Source of the DNA: JBBDWK01 sp040902885
GTDB lineage: Bacteria; Acidobacteriota; Terriglobia; Bryobacterales; Bryobacteraceae
Assembly (NCBI GenBank): GCA_040902885.1
Contig: JBBDWK010000094.1
Span: 17,047-81,046, forward strand
Length of the DNA stretch: 64,000 bases
Reading direction: 5' to 3'
Positions 7,500 to 15,196 of this stretch are shown one piece after another. A program made the position numbers and the translations under genes. Every line of letters begins with the position of its first letter. The first letter of the stretch is position 1. The notes beneath the pieces are model-generated. The model saw only the letters and a list, made by a program, of their open reading frames with translations, searched no databases and had not been told where the DNA came from.

Positions 7500-8951
7500 T
7501 CAGACGTTGTACGTCCCTGAAGCGATCCTGCCGCCGCGTCCGGTCCAGTTCGTATGGAAAAACTCGCCCCGAGGCTTATCGATGCGCTCGTAGGTGTGCG
7601 CGCCGAAGAAGTCCCTTTGGGCTTGCAGCAGGTTCGCGGGCAGACGGGCCGTACGGAATCCGTCGAAGAAAGAAAGGGCCGTGGAGAAAGCGGGCGTCGG
7701 CACGCCGTATTCTATCGCGCGAACGATGGCGCGCCGCCAGGATGCCTGGTAGTCGTTCAATACCTTGCTGAAGAAACTGTCGACAAGCAGATTCGTAAGC
7801 CGCGGATTCGTGTCGTAAGCCTCTTTGATCTTTCCCAGAAAGCGGCTGCGGATGATGCAGCCGCCCCGCCACATCAGGGCGATCCCGCCGAAATTCAGAT
7901 TCCACCCCTGCTCCTTACCCGCCTCGCGCAGCAGCATGTACCCCTGGGCATAAGAGATCATCTTGGAGCAGTACAACGCCCGCCGCACATCTTCGATGAA
8001 ATCCTTGCGATCCTGGGCCGCCAGATATTTCGGTCCCGTCAATATTCCAGAGGCGGCCACCCGCTCTTCTTTCAAGGCGGAAAGACACCGCGCAAACACG
8101 GCCTCGCCAATCAAAGTGACCGGAGTACCCAGTTCCAGGGCGCTGATGCCTGTCCACTTTCCGGTTCCTTTCTGGCCGGCGGTGTCCAGAATCTTGTCAA
8201 TGAGCGGCGTGCCGTCCTCGTCCTTCTTGGTAAAGATCTCGCTGGTGATCTCGATCAGGTAACTGTCCAGCTCGCCCTTGTTCCACTCCGCAAACACGTC
8301 ATGCAGTTCGCTGGCGTTCAGCCCGAGTCCTTCCCGCAGCAGGTGGTAGGCCTCGCAGATGAGCTGCATGTCGCCGTATTCGATGCCATTGTGGACCATC
8401 TTGACGTAATGTCCGGCGCCATTCTCGCCCACCCAGTCGCAGCAGGGCGAGCCGTCCTCGACTTTGGCCGCGATCGCTTGAAAGATCTCTTTCACGTGAG
8501 GCCAGGCGGCAGGATTTCCCCCGGGCATGATGGACGGGCCGAAGCGAGCTCCTTCCTCGCCTCCCGAGACCCCGGTCCCTACGAACAGAATTCCCTTCTC
8601 CGCCAGAGCTTTCGTCCGGCGGTTCGTGTCCGGATAGTGCGAGTTGCCACCGTCAATGACAATGTCGCCCTCCTCGAGATGCGGCAGCAGGCTCTCGATC
8701 ACCTGGTCGACGGTCTCGCCGGCCTTGACCATCAGCATGACGCGCCGGGGCTTTTTCAGCGCCTGCACGAGTTCGGGGATCGAGTGGGCGCCGGTCACCT
8801 TCGTCCCGGCGGCTTCGTCCCGGATGAAGTCGTCTACCTTGGAAACGGTCCGATTAAAGACGGCGACGCGATAACCGTGGTCGTCCATATTCAATACGAG
8901 ATTCTGGCCCATTACAGCCAGACCAATGAGTCCGATGTCGCTATTTTCCAT
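7500..8951 (-). CDS. gnd: 6-phosphogluconate dehydrogenase, decarboxylating
   Basis: 483 residues from ATG 8951; a TTG 6 bp upstream is possible but less likely. It oxidises and decarboxylates 6-phosphogluconate to ribulose 5-phosphate. The N-terminal Rossmann motif GLAVMGQNL and the NRT loop after the second strand point to NADP+. IDGGNSHYPDT, GTGVSGGEEGARFGPSIMPGG and KMVHNGIEYGDMQL are hallmark substrate-binding segments, the Lys and Glu there being catalytic. The all-alpha C-terminal dimerisation domain contains GGCIIRS. Length is typical of the long (about 470-485 residue) Gnd class. The sugar kinase lies immediately downstream, probably in the same operon. Confidence 0.97.
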   Translation of the reverse strand: MENSDIGLIGLAVMGQNLVLNMDDHGYRVAVFNRTVSKVDDFIRDEAAGTKVTGAHSIPELVQALKKPRRVMLMVKAGETVDQVIESLLPHLEEGDIVIDGGNSHYPDTNRRTKALAEKGILFVGTGVSGGEEGARFGPSIMPGGNPAAWPHVKEIFQAIAAKVEDGSPCCDWVGENGAGHYVKMVHNGIEYGDMQLICEAYHLLREGLGLNASELHDVFAEWNKGELDSYLIEITSEIFTKKDEDGTPLIDKILDTAGQKGTGKWTGISALELGTPVTLIGEAVFARCLSALKEERVAASGILTGPKYLAAQDRKDFIEDVRRALYCSKMISYAQGYMLLREAGKEQGWNLNFGGIALMWRGGCIIRSRFLGKIKEAYDTNPRLTNLLVDSFFSKVLNDYQASWRRAIVRAIEYGVPTPAFSTALSFFDGFRTARLPANLLQAQRDFFGAHTYERIDKPRGEFFHTNWTGRGGRIASGTYNV

Positions 8952-9002
8952 TTGCAAAAAGCTCTCCTGATCCCTTCGCCATTCTATCTCGGTTGTGAGC
9001 TC

Positions 9003-10277
9003 CTACCGGTTCCGGTCGAGGTGATCGAGGACGATATTGGTCATCGCCTTCACCCCCACGAGCAGGCTGGCCTCGTCGGCGTCGTAATCGGCGGTGTGCA
9101 ACATGGCCGTGATGCCCTTGCCGGGATTGCCTACCCCGAGCCAATAGATGAAGCCGGGAATCTCTTTCTGAAAATAGGAGAAGTCTTCGGCGCCCATTAC
9201 GGGCGGCACCAGAACGACATTCTCCGCGCCCAGGGTCCGGCGCATCGCCGGAAGCGTGGCTTCGACCAGCGCCGTGTCGTTGATTGTTGGGGGGTTGGAG
9301 CGCGGCGACCACGTCACCTCGGCTTTCGCCCCATGAGAAGCCGCCACGCCGCCGACAATCTCCCTGACCAGCGAGATGGCCCGCTCGCGCACCTGCTCGC
9401 TGTGGGTCCGCAGCGTGCCCTCCATCAGGACTTCGTCGGCGATGATGTTATGCCGGTTCCCGCCGTGGATGGAGCCGATGGTAAGGACCATGGGTTCGAC
9501 CGGGTCGATGCGCCGGCTGCGAATGGTCTGAAGCGCAGCGATGGACTCGGCCGCAACAACCACCGGATCGATGCCCTGATGCGGCCATGCGGCGTGTACT
9601 TTTTTGCCGATGATGCGGATGGTGACGGAGTCGGATGAGGCCAGCACGGCGCCCGGCGCGTATCCGATCTTGCCCGCGGCAAGCATGGGAGTGGTGTGCA
9701 GGGCGAAGATTGCGCGCGGGCGGGGATTTTCGAGAACTTTCTCGCGAATCATGCGGACGGCGCCCGAATCTTCGCCCTCGGGTGCGCCCTCCTCGGCGGG
9801 CTGAAAGATAAACTTGACGCTTCCGGCGATCTCGCCGCGCATCTTGCTCAGGATCTCGGCGGTGCCAAGGGCCACGGTCATGTGGACATCGTGCCCGCAG
9901 GCGTGCTTGACGCCCTTGTTCTTCGATTTGTACGGCACATCGAGCGTTTCTTCTATGGGAAGGGCGTCCATATCCGCCCGAATGGCTACGACTGGCCCGG
10001 GCTTCGCGCCTTTCAGAAGAGCGACCACGCCGTGCTGGCTGACCCCGGTCCGGATATCGTCGAAGCCAAGAGCCTTCAGCTTTTCGGCAATCACACGCGA
10101 CGTGCGCACCTCCCGGTTTGACAACTCCGGGTACATATGAAAATCGCGGCGCTGCTTCACCAGAGAATCGTAAAGCGACTGGGCCGAGCTGGCGACACGC
10201 TCTTCGCGCGATTGCGCGTGCAATGCCATGCAGGCGGCGCAAACCAGGAGGGCCGTTTTAAGAATGTGTTTTCGCAT
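9003..10277 (-). CDS. Secreted M20D amidohydrolase (hippurate/IAA-amino-acid hydrolase-like)
   Basis: 424 residues with a signal peptide (KTALLVCAACMALHAQ). The catalytic domain has the M20 signatures IRADMDALPIEE, KHACGHDVHM (metal Cys/His), PAEEGAPEGEDSGA (general base Glu) and AEDFSYF near the C-terminus; the central lid domain holds KVHAAWPHQGIDPV. Family M20D enzymes remove N-acyl groups from amino acids or cleave amide conjugates. Its substrate is not known. It lies 131 bp downstream of the gamma-glutamyltransferase gene on the same strand; both are exported amide hydrolases and may act on related peptides or conjugates. Confidence 0.9.
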   Translation of the reverse strand: MRKHILKTALLVCAACMALHAQSREERVASSAQSLYDSLVKQRRDFHMYPELSNREVRTSRVIAEKLKALGFDDIRTGVSQHGVVALLKGAKPGPVVAIRADMDALPIEETLDVPYKSKNKGVKHACGHDVHMTVALGTAEILSKMRGEIAGSVKFIFQPAEEGAPEGEDSGAVRMIREKVLENPRPRAIFALHTTPMLAAGKIGYAPGAVLASSDSVTIRIIGKKVHAAWPHQGIDPVVVAAESIAALQTIRSRRIDPVEPMVLTIGSIHGGNRHNIIADEVLMEGTLRTHSEQVRERAISLVREIVGGVAASHGAKAEVTWSPRSNPPTINDTALVEATLPAMRRTLGAENVVLVPPVMGAEDFSYFQKEIPGFIYWLGVGNPGKGITAMLHTADYDADEASLLVGVKAMTNIVLDHLDRNR

Positions 10278-10409
10278 GCTTTTTGGCTAGATTAGCAGAG
10301 GCTCGAAGCGCTTGGGTTGGCCCGGGCCGCCGGCTCCCTCACGGTCGCGGTTCGGTGGACCCGTAGCAGCACGGAACCGCGCGCGTCAGCAACAGACTGG
10401 GAAGTGCTC

Positions 10410-12242
10410 TTACCAAGCCTGCGCGGTGCGATAGCCGTAAGGATCTGCCCCGGCTTCGATCACACCGTTCGGCAGCAAACGGATCATCACCGGGGCGGAG
10501 CCGCTCGACCATCGCGAGCGCGTTCCCACGCGATGCCGCCGCGCGGCCAGGTCCGTAGCCACGGCTGCCGGTACACGCTCGTCCAGAAGCAGATCCCCGG
10601 GATTCATGGCATGGTTGTCGAAGCTCGATACCAGATGGCGCGTCTGGAAGCGCGGCGCTTCGATGGCCTGCTGCGGATTCATGGAGAACTCGATGGCGTT
10701 CAACAGGAGTTGCAACTGCGACTGTTCCTGATTGTCTCCGCCGGGCGTCGAGAGTGCGAGCGCCGGACGTCCCCCGTGAGTCACCAGCGTAGGGCTCAAT
10801 GTCACGCGCGGCCGCTTGCCGCCCTCCAGCTCGTTGGGATGTCCGGGAACCAGCAGGAAACTTTGCGCTCTCTGCGTCAGCGGAATTCCCGTATCGCCCG
10901 CGATCACCGAAGGCAGCCACGCGCCCGATGGCGTCGCGGCGAACATCACACCATTGCGGTCGACTGCGTCCACGCACGTCGTATCCCGCGCCATCAGCGC
11001 CGCATCGATCCGTACGCGAAGCCGCCCCTCGGCCTCCGAAGGATGCTGGGGAGGGTTTGGTCCAATCTCTCCGGGACGGAAATCGAGCGAAGCAACGGCC
11101 GAGATCAACTCACGGCGCTCGGCCGCGTACTCCTTGGAAAGCAGGCGCTCCGCCGGAACCTTTGCGAACTTCGGGTCCGCGTAATACGTGTCGCGATCCG
11201 CATACGCCAGCTTCAGCGCTTCCACCAGCGTGTGTATATAGTCGGACGAGTTGAGGCGCATCGGACCGAGCCGGTAGCTCTCCAGAAGGTTGAGCGCTTC
11301 GAGCAATGCCGGACCCTGGCTCCAGAAACCCGGTTTGTAAACTTCATAGCCGCGATACACCGTGGACACCGGCTCTTCCAGTTCCAGCCGGAAAGCGGCC
11401 ATGTCTTCGTAGCGCAGCAGGCCCCGGTTGTCGCGGCTGAAGACATCGATCTTGCGTGCGATCTCGCCGCGGTAGAAGTAATCCCGGACCGCGTCAATCG
11501 CAGCTTTGCGCTCGGCGCCCGCTGCCAGCGCCTTCCTCTCCGCTTCCATCATGGAGCGCATGGTGCGCGCAAGGTCGGGCTGGCGGAAAATCTCGCCTGG
11601 ATAGGGCGCGCGGCCCTCGGGCATGAAGACGCGCCGCGAACTGGGCCAAAGATCGAAGAAGCGGCGGCCCCGCTCAATTCCGTTGGCGCGCGTCTCGTCG
11701 ATGGGCGCTCCATCGGCCAGCTCGATCGCGGGCATGATGATTTCCGCGAAAGACTTGACGCCGAACTCGCGCAGCGCCAGCAGGCCCGCGTCCACCATGC
11801 CGGGAACCAGCGCAGGCATCAGCCCCGCAACCGGAACCATCCCCTTGAGGCCCATCTGCTCGGGCGGCGAGAGAATCTCGCCGTGCACCATCCGCCGCTG
11901 CCGGAAAAATTCCGCCGTCGCCATTTTTGGCATGGTGCCGACGCCGGCGATTGAGTAGACTTTTCCGTCTGCCGTGCGAATCAGAATGGGTGCTTCGCCG
12001 CCGAAGCCGAAATGCGAGTACTCCGCTACGGCCGCGGCGAACATGGCGGCCACTCCTGCGTCCACGGCGTTTCCGCCTTTATGATAAAGCCGCATGCCCG
12101 CTTCCGCGGCCTGGTCCGTCCCGGCAGCGATGGCTCCGCGCATACCACGCACGGGATGGCGTGCCGGCCGCTCGGGCGCTTTCCGTTGCGCGAGGCCCAG
12201 CACCGCCAAGCCAACCATCAAGAGCACGAGTCTCTTTGCCAT
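10410..12242 (-). CDS. ggt: Gamma-glutamyltransferase / glutathione hydrolase precursor
   Basis: 610 residues with a signal peptide (LVLLMVGLAVLGLAQ). The large-subunit part has the typical AGMRLYHKGGNAVDAGVAAM and GFGGEAPILI motifs; autocleavage would occur before the first Thr of the pair in ARDTTCVDAVD, which becomes the N-terminal nucleophile of the small subunit. Small-subunit motifs SPTLV and STPGGDNQ follow. It acts in the periplasm on glutathione and other gamma-glutamyl compounds. TATAAT appears on the minus strand 23 nt before the ATG. The copy A direct repeat (12271-12300) lies just beyond this promoter. Confidence 0.93.
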   Translation of the reverse strand: MAKRLVLLMVGLAVLGLAQRKAPERPARHPVRGMRGAIAAGTDQAAEAGMRLYHKGGNAVDAGVAAMFAAAVAEYSHFGFGGEAPILIRTADGKVYSIAGVGTMPKMATAEFFRQRRMVHGEILSPPEQMGLKGMVPVAGLMPALVPGMVDAGLLALREFGVKSFAEIIMPAIELADGAPIDETRANGIERGRRFFDLWPSSRRVFMPEGRAPYPGEIFRQPDLARTMRSMMEAERKALAAGAERKAAIDAVRDYFYRGEIARKIDVFSRDNRGLLRYEDMAAFRLELEEPVSTVYRGYEVYKPGFWSQGPALLEALNLLESYRLGPMRLNSSDYIHTLVEALKLAYADRDTYYADPKFAKVPAERLLSKEYAAERRELISAVASLDFRPGEIGPNPPQHPSEAEGRLRVRIDAALMARDTTCVDAVDRNGVMFAATPSGAWLPSVIAGDTGIPLTQRAQSFLLVPGHPNELEGGKRPRVTLSPTLVTHGGRPALALSTPGGDNQEQSQLQLLLNAIEFSMNPQQAIEAPRFQTRHLVSSFDNHAMNPGDLLLDERVPAAVATDLAARRHRVGTRSRWSSGSAPVMIRLLPNGVIEAGADPYGYRTAQAW

Positions 12243-12270
12243 AAAGAAGAAAAGCCTTGCAACCCATTAT

Positions 12271-12300
12271 ATTTCACGCCGCCGTTGGCTACTTTTGACG
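12271..12300. repeat. Direct repeat copy A upstream of carotenoid oxygenase
   Basis: This 30-bp block matches 13856-13885 at 28 of 30 positions, in the same orientation; the two mismatches are adjacent (TG here, CC in copy B). The flanks do not match further. The copies bracket the carotenoid oxygenase gene. Copy A contains the equivalent of the TPR gene's last three codons and stop without the rest of the gene. Confidence 0.85.
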
Positions 12301-12398
12301 CGACCGGAATATCACCCGAAACCATTCGGCGTGAGCCTCCGTCAGTTCAGGAGGCATCGGCCACTAGCATCAGGTAGGGCGGCGACCCTCAGTGAGAA

Positions 12399-13847
12399 AT
12401 GAGCCAGTCGAAATACCAGCTTGGCTTCACGTCCCTGGATCGCGAGACCAGCGTGAACGAGTTGCCTGTTCGCGGTAACGTGCCATTGTGGCTTGTAGGC
12501 ACGCTGGTACGAACCGGACCGGCGAAGTTCGAAGTCGGCCGCAATAACTATAACCACTGGTTTGACGGCCTCGCCATGCTGCACCGCTTCGGCTTTTCCG
12601 AAGGGCGTGTCTTCTACACAAACCGGTTCCTCAGGAGCCGCTCTTACGAGGAGGCCATTGGAGCCGGCCGGATCAGCCGGAGCGAGTTTGCCACCGACCC
12701 GTGCCGCAGCCTCTTTGGGCGGGTAGCCGCTTTCTTCAGACCGCGATTAACGGATAACGCCAACGTCAGCATCAACAAGATCGGCGACGAAGTAGTAGCG
12801 CTGACCGAGACCCCTCTGCCGATTCGCTTCGATCCATCGACGCTCGAGACGCTCGGTGTGATCGAGTACCAGAGCGAGGTGCGCGGCCAGATCTCTATTG
12901 CTCATCCTCACCTCGACTTTCGGCGGAGGTGCAGCTACAGTTACGTGCTCAAGTTCGGCCGGCGCAGCGAGTACCGCGTTTTCCGTACGGCATGGGATGT
13001 GGATCGTCAGAACGTCATCTGCGCGATTCCTGTCGATAAGCCCGCATACATGCACTCCATTGGCATGACGGAGCGCTACCTGATCGTGGCCGAATTTCCT
13101 CTGGTCGTCGACCCGCTTCGCCTGAAGTTCAGCGGCAAGCCGTTCATTCAGAATTATGGCTGGCAGAAAAATCGCGGTGTGCGTTTCCACATCGTGGAGA
13201 AGGACTCCGGACGGGTGATCGCGCGCCCTGAGAGCGAACCATTCTTTTCGTTCCACCATGTCAACGCGTTCGAGGAAGACGGCCAGGTGGTGGTTGATCT
13301 TGCGGCCTATTCGGACGCACGAGTTATCGATCAGTTGTATCTCAGCCGCCTGCGGTCCGACCAACCCGTAAACGCCACCGCCAAACTGACCCGCTTTCGC
13401 GTGCATCTCAGCGGCAGCAATGAAGTCCGGAGCCGCGTGATCTCGGACGTCCCGATCGAACTGCCTCGCATCGACTATCGCCGCCGTGCCGGCCGGCCGT
13501 ATCGAATCGTGTACGGAGCGGGCAATCAGCGGTCGGGAGACTTCATCGACAACATTGTGAGAATCGACGTACAGACTGGAGCGTTTGTCACCTGGTTTGA
13601 GGACGGATGTTATCCCGGCGAACCCGTGTTTGTCGCATCGCCGGATGCAAACGTGGAGGACGAAGGCGTCCTACTGTCCGTTGTTCTCGATGGGAACAGG
13701 CAGCGATCTTTCCTGCTCGTTCTGGATGCAGGGAACCTGACCGAGCTTGCGCGCGCCGAGGCGCCGCACCACATCCCGTTCGGGTTCCATGGCAACTATC
13801 TGGCAAGCGCCTCGGGGCCGGAGTCCTACCGCGACCTTCACCGGTGA
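12399..13847 (+). CDS. Carotenoid oxygenase (RPE65/BCMO/ACO family)
   Basis: 482 residues. These cytoplasmic Fe(II) enzymes cleave carotenoid, apocarotenal or stilbene double bonds inside a seven-bladed propeller. The four iron-ligand His regions are visible: AHPH (169-171), MHSIGMTE (219), FSFHHVNAFE (286-287) and the C-terminal HHIPFGFHGNY. The usual PLWLVGTLVRTGP start motif and NHWFDGLAMLHRF are present. Sequence after HGNY is short and atypical (ASASGPESYRDLHR). No carotenoid biosynthesis gene is nearby, so the substrate may be imported. The gene is alone on its strand, between two minus-strand genes, and flanked by a 30-bp direct repeat, suggesting acquisition as a cassette. Confidence 0.93.
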   Translation: MSQSKYQLGFTSLDRETSVNELPVRGNVPLWLVGTLVRTGPAKFEVGRNNYNHWFDGLAMLHRFGFSEGRVFYTNRFLRSRSYEEAIGAGRISRSEFATDPCRSLFGRVAAFFRPRLTDNANVSINKIGDEVVALTETPLPIRFDPSTLETLGVIEYQSEVRGQISIAHPHLDFRRRCSYSYVLKFGRRSEYRVFRTAWDVDRQNVICAIPVDKPAYMHSIGMTERYLIVAEFPLVVDPLRLKFSGKPFIQNYGWQKNRGVRFHIVEKDSGRVIARPESEPFFSFHHVNAFEEDGQVVVDLAAYSDARVIDQLYLSRLRSDQPVNATAKLTRFRVHLSGSNEVRSRVISDVPIELPRIDYRRRAGRPYRIVYGAGNQRSGDFIDNIVRIDVQTGAFVTWFEDGCYPGEPVFVASPDANVEDEGVLLSVVLDGNRQRSFLLVLDAGNLTELARAEAPHHIPFGFHGNYLASASGPESYRDLHR

Positions 13848-13855
13848 TGGAGTGG

Positions 13856-13885
13856 ATTTCACGCCGCCGTCCGCTACTTTTGACG
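13856..13885. repeat. Direct repeat copy B, overlapping the 3' end of the TPR gene
   Basis: Second copy of the 30-bp repeat seen at 12271-12300 (28/30 identical). It begins 8 bp after the carotenoid oxygenase stop and contains the last three codons and the stop of the minus-strand TPR gene. Confidence 0.85.
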
Positions 13886-15001
13886 GCTCCTCTTTGTTGC
13901 ACGAAGCGCCTGGACATCCACGAACCCTCGATTTTGTTCCGGGCGGCCCGCCCAGATTGCCTTCGCCCGCTTCTCGAGATCGGCTGCGTCGCTGCGCCGG
14001 CCCGTTTTACGTAAGAGATAAGCGTAGTTACCGAGCGTGATCGCGACCCGGGGATGTTTCGTTCCCAAGCTCCGTTCAACGATGCTCAGGGAACGCCGGT
14101 AAAGGAGTTCGGCATCGTTGTACCGCCCTCGGTCGGAATAGAGCAGGGCCAGGTTGTTCAGCCCCATGGCCACGTCGGGATGATCCGGACCGCCCGTCTG
14201 CTCACTGATGGCCAGAGCCTGCCTGTAGTGCCGTTCGGCTTCCGCCCACTGGCCTCGCTCGGCACACACCTCGGCGAGATTGTTGAGAGATATTGCCACA
14301 GTAGGATGGGCGGGCCCAAGTACTCGCTGCCGAATGGCTAGCGCGCGGCGGGCCAGGGCTTCCGCTTCGTCATACCGCTTCACCTCGATGTAGAGCCATG
14401 CGAGATTGCTCAGAGCCGCGGCCACTTCCCGATGCTCGGGCCCCAGCGTTCTCTCGCTAACTGCGAGCACCTCTCTAAAGAGCCGCTCGGCTTTCGTATA
14501 CTGCTTCTCGTGATAGGCGAGCACAGCCAGGTGATGCAGGACGGACAAGGTCTCCCGATGTTCGGACCCAAGTACTTTCCGTGCGGCTGACAGCGCCTGG
14601 CGTAAGACGCGGCCGGCCTCCTCGTACTTCCCTCGGGTCAGCAGCACCGACCCCAGGTTGATTAGAATGATCGCCGTGGTCCGATCCGCCGAAGTACTCG
14701 TCTTCCCCCACACGGCCAGTGCCTTTTCGGTGAGTGCCTGGGCCTCTGCGTAGCGCCCCTGGTTATGATAGAGGAGGCTGAGATTATTCCAGATGCCCAC
14801 GAGCTCGGGAATCGCAGCCGGCGAGCGTTCCGCTTGTTGCAGAGCGGCCTGGTACAGTCGCTCTGCTTCCTCATAGCGGCCCTGGAGCCGAAGTTGATTC
14901 GCGGCGTTAACCTGCTGCTGCCATCCGCCGTCCTTCGCTGCCAATTGCAGAAGCGACAGCGTCAGCAGTATCGCCAACCAAGAACCACCGTGCTTGCCCA
15001 T
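13874..15001 (-). CDS. Exported tetratricopeptide-repeat protein (kinesin-light-chain type)
   Basis: 375 residues from ATG 15001; the frame is open 60 bp further but the signal peptide (GSWLAILLTLSLLQLAAK) begins here. About seven 42-residue TPR units of the kinesin-light-chain class follow, recognised by repeated 'LNNLA-LY---GRY-EAE-LYRRAL-I-E--LG--HP-VA' blocks from about residue 30 to 350. Such repeats form a protein-binding solenoid; no catalytic domain is attached, so a scaffold role in the periplasm is inferred. Divergent from the winged-helix regulator at 15197, with a 195-bp intergenic region. The stop codon lies in direct repeat copy B. Confidence 0.85.
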   Translation of the reverse strand: MGKHGGSWLAILLTLSLLQLAAKDGGWQQQVNAANQLRLQGRYEEAERLYQAALQQAERSPAAIPELVGIWNNLSLLYHNQGRYAEAQALTEKALAVWGKTSTSADRTTAIILINLGSVLLTRGKYEEAGRVLRQALSAARKVLGSEHRETLSVLHHLAVLAYHEKQYTKAERLFREVLAVSERTLGPEHREVAAALSNLAWLYIEVKRYDEAEALARRALAIRQRVLGPAHPTVAISLNNLAEVCAERGQWAEAERHYRQALAISEQTGGPDHPDVAMGLNNLALLYSDRGRYNDAELLYRRSLSIVERSLGTKHPRVAITLGNYAYLLRKTGRRSDAADLEKRAKAIWAGRPEQNRGFVDVQALRATKRSRQK

Positions 15002-15196
15002 GGCTCGACTATGGGCGAACCGCGCCGGGACTTCGATGCCTGGAAGGTCAGACTGCATCACCCGGAGGACAAATGATCCTCACTCGCTAAACTGGCGGCG
15101 TCAATAGCGCTTAGGCGCCAACATCATTGAGCCGAAGCGGTCAAGCCCGCGCATCGAACTGGTAAGATATTCGAACCACAACCGGAAGGCGATCTC

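Noticed and set aside
7554..9638. Roughly 690-codon frame antisense to gnd and the M20 gene
   Set aside because: Complementary-strand artefact of high-GC coding; gnd and M20 motifs on the minus strand are unambiguous.
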